Shown: positions 49,546-62,135 of the stretch, one piece after another
Position numbering within the stretch: the stretch's first letter is position 1
Layout of the letters: each line of letters starts with the position of its first letter
Origin: Sesamum alatum
Taxonomy: Eukaryota; Streptophyta; Magnoliopsida; Lamiales; Pedaliaceae
Direction: 5' to 3'
DNA: 64,000 nucleotides
NCBI GenBank assembly: GCA_034509735.1
Contig: JACGWO010000002.1
Location: 42,425,702-42,489,701, forward strand
Made by a program: the position numbers and the translations under genes
Notes under the pieces: model-generated
What the model was told of the DNA's origin: nothing
Database searches by the model: none
The model's input: only the letters and a program-made list of their open reading frames with translations

Positions 49546-50315
49546 TTTTAAAAATTTATAAAATTTACAATCTAACCCCAAATTATTTATAAAATTTTAA
49601 TTTAGTCCTTGAACTTTTAATATATTAGAACTATATCCTACAATGTATGTCTAGTCTATCTATGACTTTCTAATTCTTACAAGTTAATTCATTAATTTTA
49701 TATAGTTGATTCGTTATGCCAAATTAATTCAAATACACTTTTCGTTAATAAACCTTAAACTAGAAATAGCTGAAGAAAAATGCATTTCATAGGTGGTAAT
49801 AAATTAATTTGTTAAATATGATACATAATTTAATATAATAGATATCGGGTGTCACGGATTAACTTTTGCGACGTAGATTATTTTTTCGTGTTATGCATTT
49901 GGTATCATACCAATGCATGACGGATGTGAGATGAAAAATTCTTTTGCCATGGTCTTTTTTTAATTTTTAATAAAAAATAAGATCTATTTCTGCATACAAC
50001 TTTACAGATTGTGTTACGACTTCCTACAATTAATTACTTATTGTCAATAATATAAGAGAATACTTTATTTCAATTAAATTTCATTATATATATCACATTG
50101 CAAGTATTAATTATCATACTTATTATATAATCCATTATTTTTTTAAAAAGATTATACTTTAATTACCAAATGAATATAATATTTTTTTCTTATGTAATTA
50201 ACTTTAATTTAGTTAAATCCGATCAGAACTAGAATTTTCCGTTACTCTTCATTAACATATAACTATCACCGATTACCAACACCTATAACAAGCATATATA
50301 TACTCTTCATTAATA
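49546..50315. other. Gene-free AT-rich stretch
   Basis: No gene, RNA or element end recognised. Confidence 0.4.
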
Positions 50316-50592
50316 CTAGTCGTCGTGGCACGCTATTCCTGCGTGCATATACTAAATAATTTTTTTCACTTTAAAATATATTATAAATAAGAGTAAAATA
50401 TATAAACTAACACATCAAATTAAAAAAAGGAAATAAAGAAAAAACTAATTTATCAATTAATATAAAATTTGGAAAGTTAAATAATATAGTTATCATATCA
50501 GTTGGGGGTTATTTTTGACATTATAAAAAAGACGGTGTCATTAACCGCCATTTGTGAGTAAAAAAGGGGATTTCTTTATATAATAGTATAGA
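50316..50592 (-). mobile_element. Short non-autonomous Helitron
   Basis: On the minus strand it starts at 50592 with TCTATACTATTATATAAAG and ends at 50316 with the hairpin GCACGC-AGGAATA-GCGTGC, then CACGACGA and CTAG. It lies between A (50315) and T (50593) on the plus strand. 5' TC, 3' hairpin, CTRR end and an A/T target are the Helitron signature. 277 bp, no coding. A related worn 3' end lies near 11683. Confidence 0.8.
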
Positions 50593-50897
50593 TATAAGTT
50601 ATAACTATATCTAATCATACTACTAAAGTGAAACAACGCCTCCTATTAAAGTAGAAGGCTTAAATGGATTTTTCGTCCAGTATCTTTTGTCATTGGGCGT
50701 TTTAGCCCTTTATCTTTTTAGGTTAGCAAATAGGTTCTGTAACTTTTAAAATTTTTACGATTTTGGTCCTTCAATCAACGAAGTTCGCAAATGTTACCGA
50801 TTTTTTTTTTTAAAATTTGGGATTTTTGTTCCCATTGGTCAACTTACTGCCAGCATGGAACCAAATTTTCGTCCTATATCTTTTAACATTCCATATG

Positions 50898-50970
50898 GTG
50901 GTGAAATTCGAATCGATGACCTTATAATCATAGGTCATCAGCTTCACTAATTGAGTCAAGCCTCATTAGC
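50898..50970 (-). repeat. tRNA-like (SINE-type) sequence
   Basis: The minus strand contains a box-A-like TGACTCAATTAGTGAAGC and a box-B-like GGTCATCGATTCGAATTTC about 35 bases apart, as in tRNA-derived SINE heads. It does not fold into a full cloverleaf with a good acceptor stem, so it is not a functional tRNA. The sequence 50650-50897 could be the body of such an element. Confidence 0.4.
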
Positions 50971-51049
50971 AGTATGTCGAGTTTCTAGACAAGGATAAAA
51001 TCATTCCTGCAGGATTAACCAAAATTCTTGATTATGGGAGAGGAATGTG

Positions 51050-51823
51050 TGTTGTAATTGACATTTATAATGTTAATGTGTAACAACTAATTATTCTAAA
51101 ATATGAGTTCAATTACACATGAATCCATAGATTAGATGGTAAGAGAAATAGAGGGATTACACTTGTCCTACATAGGAATATGATGGAAAAGTGTGGAGCT
51201 TTGATAAGGATATAAAGGTGTATGTGGGGATGAGTGTTTTACACTGAATATTGTCCCACATTGAAAGTTTAAGGATAACTTAAACTCCTTATATCAAGTT
51301 CAATGTTCAATATATATGTTTGAAGTGTCATGGAGACTAGAGTGAACATGGGGTTGCCCCATACGCGCGCTGCTGCTGCACGACTCCGGCGCGGGCGCGA
51401 ATGTCTCAGTCTCAGTATCTATCTTTTTGCAGCAAAAATATTTGGATTTATCTGATAAAATTCGGTGCATTTATGACTATCAAATGGTTTTAAAATCTGT
51501 TTTAAAACTCGTTTTAATGGTGCTTTAATACCAGATTTTAAACCTGGATTAAATGCTGATTTATTACAAACTTGAAACCCGTATTTATGTGGCGGTTTCA
51601 GCTGGTTTTAATAGCGTTTAATGGTTTTTAAACCTGTATTTAAAAACCGTTTTAAATTCCATTAATGGCTATTTATGTCAGCCTTAATGGTGGTTAAATA
51701 CTGCACTAATGATAGTAATTAATGCGGAAGTTGTAACCGCTGATAGCCTTGTCTATATAAGGCTGCAAAGGCTCACTTAAAGTCATACCAACAGACACTT
51801 ACGAATACGAAACACAACACGTG

Positions 51824-51877
<54 letters not shown>

Positions 51878-52331
51878 GCTCTCTCTTCTCTCGAATTTTT
51901 CTCTCAAATTCGACAGTGTTTGTCCTACAATTTTCAAGTTTTGAGCTTCAGTTTCCCAAAGGCTACTGAGTGTTGTTTCGAGGTGTTCTTCGGTAAAGTG
52001 CATATCGTTAGAACTGAAACCATCTTATCCTGGAAGAAGTTGTGTAGTACCCGTGTGCACGTTCGGTACGGGATGTATAATTTCTTCAAGGCAAGCAGAT
52101 TATATCTGTGATTCAGTTTGTTCATATCATTGGACTGAGATTTGTTACGATATAAATCTCACTATAAGTTTTACTTTATCGCTATAACTGTATTTCTAAC
52201 TGTTTTGTGTTATTTGGTTCCAAGGTGTTTCTTGTGTTTTGGTTTCAAAACTGTTTGTAAAACCTAATTGTTATTTCAAAACGATTACTACGATTGTCTC
52301 TGTGACAAATTGTGATTGTGTTTTTCCAACA
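51050..52331 (+). repeat. Left LTR of the copia element
   Basis: 1,282 bp, starts TGTTGTAATTGAC and ends TTTTTCCAACA. Contains a CTATATAAGG box and a (CT)n run at about 51827-51874, which would lie just after the transcription start. Confidence 0.9.
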
Positions 52332-52469
52332 ATCTTGAAGAAATTATAGGTTTTGGAAGATCAGGTTTTTATTCGTTGGAACGGAAATAATTACTGTTTT
52401 GTGGTTTTAAAAAAATCGGATTTTTATTTTTAAAATCTGTGATTTACTTTGTGCTTCTTAATTATTAAA

Positions 52470-55400
52470 ATGGCCGATGCAATTTTCGCCGCTATTCCGA
52501 TCGCCCCAAAAGTCGACTTATCGTGATGCCGGAAAAGTTTTCGGGTTAATTTTTCAAACGTTGGCAATAATGAATGAAAATATGGTTGACGACGAAAGGA
52601 CTTTTGTTGGTTATTCAGGCGACTTGCCCTGAACTAACTGAAACCGATCCTAAGACAGCTGAGATTGCTTAGTGGGCCGAGCGGGATAAAATAGGCAGAG
52701 GAGCTATTTTGTCAACAATGTCAAATACGCTATTTGATGTTTATTGTTCCGATTCTTACACTGTAAAATCACAGTGGGATGAGTTGGAGAGGAAATATAA
52801 TACTGAACAGCAAGGACTCGAAAAATATTCTGTTTCCAAGTTCATGAGGTATCAGATGGTCAAGGGAATGTCTGTAACTGAACAAACGCATGAGATTATC
52901 AATCTTGAGCATTCTCTGTCTGATGCTGAGATGAAACTTCCCGAGAAGTTTCTGATCATGGCCATAGTGGATAAATTTCCCAAGTCTCGGGAAAGTTTTG
53001 GCATGACACTCAAGCATCAGAAAGGGAGAATATCTCTAGATGATCTTATGGTCACGATAAGTATTCAAGAAGAGCACAGGAACCAGACCCACAAGATGCC
53101 GGTTGAGCATCAACCAAAGGCCAATTTAGTAATCGGGAAAAAAAAAGTGAATAAGGTTAACCCGAACTCGAAAAACCATCGATAAAGGAAAAGTCATTAA
53201 AAACAAGAAACCAAAAGCAAGCAAACCCTGCTGGAACTGTGGACAGGTGGGACACTGGGCTAAGGACTATCCTAATAAAAAGGCCAAGTTCGGGCAGACA
53301 GCTGTCAACATGGTTGTGGGAGGAACTAGCGATGCTAGCACCTCAGGAGCAACTGAAGGGTATGTTTCTGTACAACCCGAACTCCTTACTATTTATGAAC
53401 TATTTGATTGGTTGATTGACATCTGTGCTGATAAATCGCTATTTGTGTCTTATCAGGCCATCAATGGAAAGACAGTAAGCATGGGGAACTCCAGTACAGC
53501 TGAAGTACTTGGGATAGGAAGCGTGGACTTGAAGTTTCCTTCAGGGCGCATTCTGTCGTTGCAAAGAGTTCACCATGTACCTACTGTTAGGAGAAACATT
53601 ATCAGTAGTTCTGTAATAGTTAGCGAGGGATATGGATTATCCTTTAAATTTAATAAAGTGATAATTCAACATTTTGGTGTTTTTGTTGGCAAAAGATATT
53701 TGTCTGATGGGTAATTCAAAATTCGAATTAATAGCAATGATATTGTTGAATCTGATTCTATTGTTTTGAATATCGAATCTACTTCTTTGTGGCATAGTAG
53801 ATTAGGTCATTTAAATTTGGGTTCAATCAAACGAATGATGAATCTTGATTTATTACCTAGTCATGAAATTGAACGAGGTCACAAATGTGAAATTTGTGTA
53901 GAAGCTAAATAAGTTAGGAAACCCTATCAATCAGTTGAAAGGGATTCGGAAATACTTGATTTAGTGCACACTGATATTTGTGAGTTCAATGGGATTTTGA
54001 CTAAGGACCACAAGCGATATTTTATAACCTTTATAGATGATTGCAGTACATACTGTTATGTCTTTCTCATGCGTAATAAAGATGAAGCGTTAGATAAATT
54101 TGTTTGGTTTAAAAATGAAGCAGAAACCCAAACTGATAAGAAACTTAAACGACTAAGGTCTGATAGAGGAGGAGAATTTGAGTCGAGTAAGTTTAGTGAA
54201 TTTTGTCAAAAAATTTGGCATAATTCATGAAGAGATCCTCCATATTCCCCTTCGTCTAATGGAATAGCTGACGAAAGAATAGAACCTTTAAAGACATGAT
54301 TTGCAGTCTTCTGTTAACCTCTGGGTTACCTAAGTATTTGTGGGGAGAGGCTTTGAATACGGCTTACCATATTCTGAATAGAGTCCCTCTAAAACACAAT
54401 ACGAGTACTCCTTTCGAGTTATGGAAAGGGTGGAAGCCAAGCCTAAAATACTTTCGAGTGTGGGGGTGCCTAGCAAAGGTACTGGTCCCTGAACACAAGG
54501 GAAAGAAATTAGACCCTAAGACTGTTGATGCTGTGTTCTTGGACTATGTGGAAACAAGTTATGCACTAAGATTTCTGGTTATTAAATCAGAAATTTCAGG
54601 CATTGAGGTTAACACAATAGTCGAAATTTCGTGATGCTACTTTCCTGGAAGATGTATTTCCCATGAAAATGGAAATACCTCCTAGTGTTTCACTTGATGA
54701 TTCACTTGCCTCCAATTCTATTCTTGAACATGCGGAAAAGATGACAAATATGGGAGTTAATCCTAGTATTACTAGTCAGACTCATGAAGAGTCAGATGAA
54801 CCTAGACGGAGTAAGAGAGCTAGGATTGTCAAGGAATTCAGAAGTGACTTTGTCACTTACAATATCGAGGACGAGCCTGTAACCTTCAAAGATGCTATGG
54901 CTTTTTCTGTAGTCAAGCATTGGAAGAAAGTTGTCAAAAGTGAGATGGACTCCATTATCTCTAACGGACATGGGTGCTAGTCGATCTCCCTCCAGGGTGT
55001 ACTACAATTGGGTGTAAGTGGATCTTTAAGAAGAAACTGAAACCTGATGGGACCATTGATAAGTTTAAGGCTAGATTGGTGGTTAAGGGTTTTAAACAAA
55101 ATGAGGGAATAGACTATTTTGATACCTATTCTCCGGGTGCTTATAGCATTGGCTTTAGTGTATAATCTTCGGGTTCACCAGATGGATGTGAAAACAGCCT
55201 TCTTGTATGGTGAACTAGAGGAAGAGATATACATGGACCAACCTGAGGGATTTGTAGCTCATGGTAACGAGCACAAGGTTTGTAAACTTGTTAAGTCTCT
55301 TTATGGACTTAAGCAAGCACCCAAACAGTGGCATAAAAAGTTTGATATAACTATTCTTGCGTTTGGCTTCATCGTGAATGAGAATGACAAGTGCATTTAC

Positions 55401-56398
55401 TGTAAAGTTAAAGGAGATAAAATTATCATTATATGCCTGTATGTAGATGATATTCTGTTAATAGAATCATCTTTAGACATATTATGGAAACCAAGTCATT
55501 TTTGAAAAATAAGTTTGAAATGAAGGATATGGGTGAGGCTAATGTAATTCTTGGCATCAAGTTGATTCGGTCAACTGATGGGATAGCTATTTCTCAATCT
55601 CACTATGTTGAGAAGATAATTGAGAAATTTGGCTATCAGAACAGTAGAATTGCTAAGACACCATATGATCCTTCTGTAGCTTTATTCAAAAATGAAAGTG
55701 GTATACCTATTGCACAACTAAGATATTCCCAAATTATTGGGAGTTTACAGTATCTGGCAAATGGCACGAGACCAGACATTTCATTTTCTGTCTCGAAGCT
55801 GTCTAGATACACGAGTTGTCCAGACAAAACTCATTGGGGAGCTTTGGATAGGGTACTAAGGTACCTTAAGGGCACATTGTCACTGTCCATTCATTATGGC
55901 AGATTCCCTGTTGTTTTGGAAGGTTATAGTGATGCTAGTTGGATAGCCAAAAACTCCGGAATTAAGGGGTGTTCAGGATATGTGTTTACCTTAGGTGGGG
56001 CCGCAGTCTCCTGGAAGTCTGCAAAACAGACTTTGATAACCCGGTCTACTTTTGAAGCTGAGTTATGTGCGTTGGATAGGACTCGTACCGAGGCAGAATT
56101 GTTGTATGGGTTGTTACTACAACTTCCCATTGTAAGCCAACCTCTTCCACCTATTGCAGTATATTGTGATAGTCAGACCACAATAGCAAAGGTTCGGAGT
56201 CGTAAATACAACCAAAAAACGAAAGGACACATCCAAGTTAGACTTAAGTCTATAAGGGCATTAGTGTCGGACAGAGTTATAGGCATTGACTTTGTGGGAA
56301 CAAAGGACAATGTGGTTGATCCTTTGACGAAAGGATTAGATCTGTCAGAAGTACAAAAATCCAGATTGGGGATGGGACTGAACCCCTCAGTGATATAA
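52470..56398 (+). pseudogene. copia gag-pol remains
   Basis: Order of recognisable parts: gag start near 52470 with early stops, gag body 52709-53182, CCHC zinc knuckle (CWNCGQVGHWAKDYPN) near 53229-53276, protease region 53280-53710, integrase with the H..H..C..C zinc motif (53800-53910, stop at 53910) and catalytic core 53964-54227 (stop), further integrase 54296-54632, then reverse transcriptase split into several frames (54663-54980, 54974-55130, 55119-55505), with YVDD intact at about 55441-55452, and RNase H 55484-56395. At least six frame breaks or stops. Described only, not rejoined. Confidence 0.85.
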
Positions 56399-56907
56399 CT
56401 ACGATAGCAACCCAACCTTCCAAGTGGAGATCTCACAAAGAAGGTTCAATGTGGTATTAACAAGTCGTAGGGGATATCCGAGAACTTAAAATAGACTGAT
56501 ACTTTGTATCTGGAGTCTGTCTCCTTAATTTTGGAAGGTGTTGTTACTGCAAGTATAATAAGAGTTTTAACTCTGAATGGGGTCAAGTCTTTATAGACGA
56601 GATGCTAACCAGTGCATTCCTAGAGACGCCCAACTAAGTGAATGTAGTTGTTTGGCCGCAACTAAGGAATGGGGTTATTCCTGAAAACATTCAACGAGCA
56701 GGTTCAGGACACAGGACCTAACGTGTCAACCCTAAAGATCAACACAAAGCCGGTGGCTTGTTGTTACTAACAGACGCCGTCACAACCACGGGCTCAAATT
56801 CAAGGCTTAGTTCCATTTGACCCGGTGATAGCTGACGTTAGATAAGTTAGGTAGTGGTTCAAACCGGGAGGTACCATTACTGAAAGCAAGTCACAGAAGT
56901 GGGGGAT

Positions 56908-57696
56908 TGTTGTAATTGACATTTATAATGTTAATGTGCAACAACAAATTGTTCTAAAATATAGGTTCAATTACACATGAATTCATAGATTAGATGGTAA
57001 GAGAAATAGAGGGATTACACTTGTCCTACATAGGAATATGATGGGAAAGTGTGGAGCTTTGATAAGGATATAAAGGTGTATGTGGGGATGAGTGTTTTAC
57101 ACTGAATCTTGTCCCACATTGAAAGTTTAAGGATAACTTAAACCCCTTATATCAAGTTTAATATTCAATATATATGTTTGAAGTGTCATGGAGACTAGAG
57201 TGAAGATGGGGTTGCCCTATACGCGCGTTGTCACCGCACAACTCCGGCGTGGGCACGAATGTCTCAGTCTCAGTATCTATCTTTTTGCAGCAAAAATATT
57301 TGAATTTATCTGATAAAACCCGGTGCATTATGACTATCAAATGGTTTTAAAATATGTTTTAAAACTCGTTTTAATGGTGCTTTAATACCAGATTTTAAAC
57401 CTGGATTAAATGCTGATTTATTACAAACTTAAAACTCCCGTATTTATGTGGCGGTTTCAACTGGTTTTAGTGCCTGGTTTTAATAGCGTTTAATGATTTT
57501 TAAACCTGTATTTAAAAATTATTTTAAATTCCGTTAATGGCTATTTATGTCAGCCTTAATGGTGGTTAAATGTTGTACTAATGATGGTAATTAATGCGGA
57601 AGTTGTAACCGTTGATAGCCTTGCCTATATAAGGCTGCAAAGGCTCACTTCAAAGTCATACCAATGGACACTTACGAATACGAAACACAACACGTG

Positions 57697-57755
<59 letters not shown>

Positions 57756-58208
57756 CTTTCTCTTCTCTCGAATTTCTCTCTCAAATCCGAGAGTGTTTGT
57801 CCTGCAATTTCCGAGTTTTGAGCTTCAGTTTCCCAAAGGCTACTGAGTGTTGTTTCGAGGTGTTCTTCGTTAAAGTGCATACCGTTAAAACTAAAACCGT
57901 CTTATCCTGGAAGAAGTTGCGTAGTACCCATGTGCACGTTCGGTACGGGATGTATAATTTCTTCAAGGCAAGCAGATTATATCTGTGATTCGGTTTGTTC
58001 ATATCATTGGACTGAGATTTGTTACGATACAAATTTCACTGTAAGTTTTACATTATCGCTATAACTGTATTTCTAACTGTTTCGTGTTATTTGGTTCCAA
58101 CGTGTTTCTTGTGTTTTGGTTTCAAAATTGTTTGTAAAATTTTATTGTTATTTCAAAACGATTACTATGATTATTTTTGTGACAAATTGTGATTGTGTTT
58201 TTCCAACG
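56908..58208 (+). repeat. Right LTR of the copia element
   Basis: 1,301 bp, closely similar to the left LTR. One visible difference is an extra ~12-bp stretch near 57470-57482 (GTGCCTGGTTTT). It ends CCAACG, where the left copy ends CCAACA. (CT)n run at about 57700-57753. Confidence 0.9.
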
Positions 58209-58213
58209 AGGTG

Positions 58214-59184
58214 TACGATCAAGTTTTGGCAACTAATTCCACATATTCCAGATGAAACGTGAATTTGTGATATATACAGTTTTTCGAGGCAAAATATGTC
58301 GCTCCAATCGATCTTTTTTCAACATACCAGCCGACAATGTTGACAATCAAGAATTGAATTTTCAAATAATTCTATAGTTACAAGAAAATGATAATATAAG
58401 TGATTTTTTAGGATCTGTACGATTTGATTTTGGAGTAATTTCAGCATTTTTTATTGTTGATATGTATAATTCAACTGTACAAGTAGGAAAAAAAATTGTA
58501 ATTTCACAATCAACAAAGAATACTATAATTTATCCATTTGAGCATCTGTTTCGTGGGCATAAACTATTGGCATATTTACTATATATGATTGAACTTTATT
58601 ATAGCTTAATCACCCCTAAATTCATGTTTACTTACAAAAATATGGGCCCTTAATTTAATTTGGGAGTCCGTTATAATGTAAGATAAATCCATATTTGAAT
58701 ATCACATTTTGAGAGAGTATTCAAATCATCTAAAAATTGGTCTAAATTATAATTTATCTTTTGGTCAATATAACCCTTGTATTGGGTATAATATTTATCT
58801 TAATACCCTCAATTATAGAAAAAATTACAAATCTACCACTCTGAAGATTTTCACGCCAAAAGGACAAGATTTTCTCCCACTCTTAATAGTCAAGCAAATG
58901 TTATTCATTTTTACTGATTGAATGTAATTTATCATTTTCAAACCTCTCTTTTAAATGAGAGCCGGACATACTTTCTTTTTATAAAAAAAAAAATGGGAGA
59001 ATGAAGACCTGCTACTTCACATATTTTGTTTTTTTTTATGGGCATTTTGGTCATATAATTCATATTCTTCTAAAATCACAAATTAATACAGTTGCTAGTA
59101 AACAAGAAGTTAAAATAATTCTACAACATATCATAGTAAGTAAACAAAATATTATATTATCCTACAACCATTTATTTCCAAGGG
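58214..59184. other. Gene-free stretch right of the copia element
   Basis: AT-rich. Short open frames (58462-58653, 58709-58921) have no recognisable domain. Nothing else seen. Confidence 0.4.
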
Positions 59185-60744
59185 ATAATTACATTTACAC
59201 CCCCCACCTATTGTCCATTTACACAAATCACCCATATCTTTTGAAAAATTACAAAAACCACCTCTAGCAGCCTTTAAAACCCAAAAATACCCTTATTGAT
59301 TTGGTCAAACTTTACTATAAATTTTGAAGGACAAAAATGCCCTTAGGGGTATTTCTATAATTACCAAAAGGTAGAGGGGGTGTTAATGTAATGTCTATGA
59401 GGATGAGTAATATAAACCCATACATTTTTTCATTATTTATATCAAACTTAAATTTAAATTTAAATTATTTTATTAATTTTTTTAATTGAATCTCTATATA
59501 AAATTACAGTTTTTAATAATTGAAATATTAAATTATTCAATTAATATATATTTCTAAAATTAGTTACTAGATTATAAGTTTAAATTAAAAAAATATCATA
59601 CTTGAATAAATTATTTGAAATTATTAAAATTGAAAAAATATATATCCTCTATTTTTATTTATAACTAAAATTAATAAATTATATCAAACTTAAATTTAAG
59701 TTTAAATCATTTTATTAACTATTTTTATTGAATCTTTACATATATTACACATTTTAATAATTGAAATATTAAATTATTCAATTGATATAATACAAAAAGT
59801 TAGTTACTAAGCTATACATTTAAATTATAATTATCACACTTGTATAAATGATTTTCGATTCTTAAAATTAAAAGATTATTTATCCACTATGTTTATTTGT
59901 ATCTAAATTTTACTATGATTAATAAATTATACATATATGTATATCTATATATATATTTATACATATATAAAAATATATATATTTATACATATATAATATA
60001 TATTAATATTTTTGCACATACATATTTAGATAGCAGACGAAGGTGGCGGAGGGCGACAACGAAGGCAGGCGAAAGCGGAAGAGGGGTCGGGCGCAGACGC
60101 GGAGGCGGCGAGGAGGGCACAAGCGGGGCGGCGGGGTGAGGGATAATTTAAAAAAAAATTAAAATATCTTTTTAATAAATAAATTATTTATTTTACTAAT
60201 TCTGATATAATTTATATAAAATTCATAAATTATTTTAAATTATAATATATTAATTTTAATAAAATTTAGTTATAAATAAATATAGAGGATAAATATTTTT
60301 TTAATTTTAATAATTTTAAATAATTTATTCAAGTATGATTTTTTTTTAATTTAAATTTATAATCTAGTAACTAATTTTAGAAATATATATTAATTGAATA
60401 ATTTAATATTTCAATTATTAGAAACTGTAATTTTATATAGAGATTCAATGAAAAAAATTGATAAAATAATTTAAATTTAAATTTGATATAAATAATGAAA
60501 AAATATATGGGGTCATATTACTCATCCTCAAAGACATTACATTAACACCCCCTCTACCTTTTGGTAATTACAGAAACACCCCTAAGAGCATTTTTGTCCT
60601 TCAAAATTTATAGTAAAGTTTGACCAAATCAACAAGGGTATTTTTGAGTTTTAAAGGCTGTCAGGGGTGGTTTCTATAATTTTTCAAAAGGCAAGGGTGG
60701 TTTGTGTAAATGGACAATAGGTGAGGGGGTGTAAATGTAATTAT
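59185..60744. mobile_element. Long-TIR element with GC-rich core
   Basis: The ends are ATAATTACATTTACACCCCC on the left and its complement on the right; the inverted arms can be followed for over 600 bases each (59401-59420 GGATGAGTAATATAAACCCA pairs with 60506-60530, and so on). At the centre, about 60028-60140, lies a GC- and purine-rich core in otherwise very AT-rich DNA. No clean target duplication: the right side joins another small element (60745). No coding capacity. Confidence 0.65.
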
Positions 60745-61543
60745 ACAAACCACCCCTACCTTTTGCATAATTACATAAACCACCCTTGATAGCCAAAAAA
60801 TAAGGGTAGTTTGTGTGATAATATCAATACTTTTGAGGTGTGTAATTGTAATTTTCTAAAAAAATAGGATGGTTTGTGTAAATTATGCTTACATTCTAGT
60901 GAATGTATATATAATTATTCAAAAATCAGAAATAATTTGTGTAAACAGACCACAAATCAGAGCGTGTAAATGTAATTATCCGTAAACTAGTTTATGGCAA
61001 ACCACGTAGATCCTCGATTTCTGCTTGTCTGTCTACATATTAACTAACAATTTATTTATATTATTATTATATTAAAAAAATTATAAAACATGGGATTTTA
61101 AAAAAGTATGGGCCGTTTCAATAGAAAAAACAGGCACAATTCTTACTAGTTCTCCACACTACTTTTCTGTTAACATTTAACCATGGCTAATTCTCATGGT
61201 TAAAAATAAATGGTTGTAGTGAATAGTCATTCACCACGGTTATACAACGGTTATTGATCGTGGTATTTGCAAGTGTGGCTAAAATCCATGGCAAAAATAT
61301 TTGCTATGGCTCATAACCATGAGTTTTCATGGTGGATAATCTAGATTTTTGCAACGATTTTTCTTAACCATGATTAATAATAATTATTTACCATGATTTT
61401 AGTCCATAGCCAATAGTGAAATTTCTTCTAGTGTTTGTGTAAATAAAGTTGACGCCTCAGATGGGTATATGTATAATTTTTAAAAAGTATGGTGGTCTGT
61501 GTAAATAGACCAGATCAGGGGGTGTAAATATAAATTATCCCTA
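60745..61543. repeat. Nested small TIR elements
   Basis: 60745-60885 is a short inverted repeat (ACAAACCACCCCTACC .. GGATGGTTTGT). 60960-60983 and 61515-61543 carry GTGTAAATGTAATTATCC-like right ends of the ATAATTACATTTACACC family. A CACTA-like piece interrupts this set at 61157-61433. Confidence 0.5.
61157..61433. mobile_element. Small CACTA-like (MITE) element
   Basis: The right end, reverse complemented, is CACTAGAAGAAATTTC, a common plant CACTA terminus. The left end is probably CACTACTTTTC at 61157. The inside is full of CCATGG/ACCATG/CATGGT motifs, like CACTA subterminal repeats. No matching 3-bp duplication found. 277 bp. Confidence 0.5.
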
Positions 61544-61806
61544 AAAAACTACTTTTGACAGATAAAATGTAGATTGATTAAAATACCCTTACTCATACTT
61601 ATTTCATAATAATCGTTTCTTTAATTATTTTTGTTGAAATGAACATTTTCCGTCAAAACTGTAACGAATGGAGGTCAGGTGTAAACAAAGAATTTTTAGA
61701 GAGGGTGTAAGTGTAATTTCAAAACTTATTTGAGGGAAAGTGTAATTATGCATTTTCAGAGGGGATCTAAGTGTAATTAACCCTTTAATTTATATAATTC
61801 AACAAC

Positions 61807-62135
61807 TCTACCATTGGAAATAGTCATTAGATGAATTAGTGACTCATATGTTCCTTTGCCTCTTGGTATGAACTTTTCTTTGCCTTTTTTCGATCCTATA
61901 CATACTCATGCTACAAAAGAAATTCCCAGAGAACTTTCGCGTTCTTATTGAAATTATTGAGATACTGAAGTTCACAGTTGCACCAAACTTTTCTCCCTAC
62001 AAAGATGCAACAACAATTGGCGAAACAAACGTTTAGGACAATCAAGTAATGACATTCATCATCAAGACAAAAGTTAAGCAGATAGTTGTGCAGTATACAT
62101 AATAAGTAGAAACTTAGGTGCATAAATTTCAGAAA
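61807..62135 (-). other. Duplicated 3' flank of the PLR gene
   Basis: Nearly the same as 39858-40195: phrases such as AAATTCCCAGAGAACTTTCG, ATTGCACCAAACTTTTCTCC-like text and GATAGTTGTGCAGTATACA. Marks the downstream border of the PLR duplication near 39858/61807. Confidence 0.7.

Larger units (their letters stand above)
51045..58213 (+). mobile_element. Ty1/copia LTR retrotransposon, decayed
   Basis: Two long terminal repeats, 51050-52331 and 56908-58208, flank gag, protease, integrase, reverse transcriptase and RNase H remains in copia order (integrase before RT). A polypurine tract (AAGTGGGGGA) abuts the right LTR at 56898-56907. The target duplication is probably ATGTG (51045-51049) / AGGTG (58209-58213), one mismatch. 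No plain initiator-Met tRNA primer site is visible after the left LTR. Many stops and frameshifts make it non-autonomous. Both LTRs have a CTATATAAGG TATA-like box (51754-51763, 57626-57635). Confidence 0.92.

Noticed and set aside
50898..50970. A tRNA gene on the minus strand
   Set aside because: No paired acceptor stem and only box-like similarity; treated as a SINE-type remnant.
57581..57988. Ser-Leu repeat frames in both LTRs (also 51821-52111)
   Set aside because: They come from the (CT)n microsatellite in the LTRs and are not proteins.
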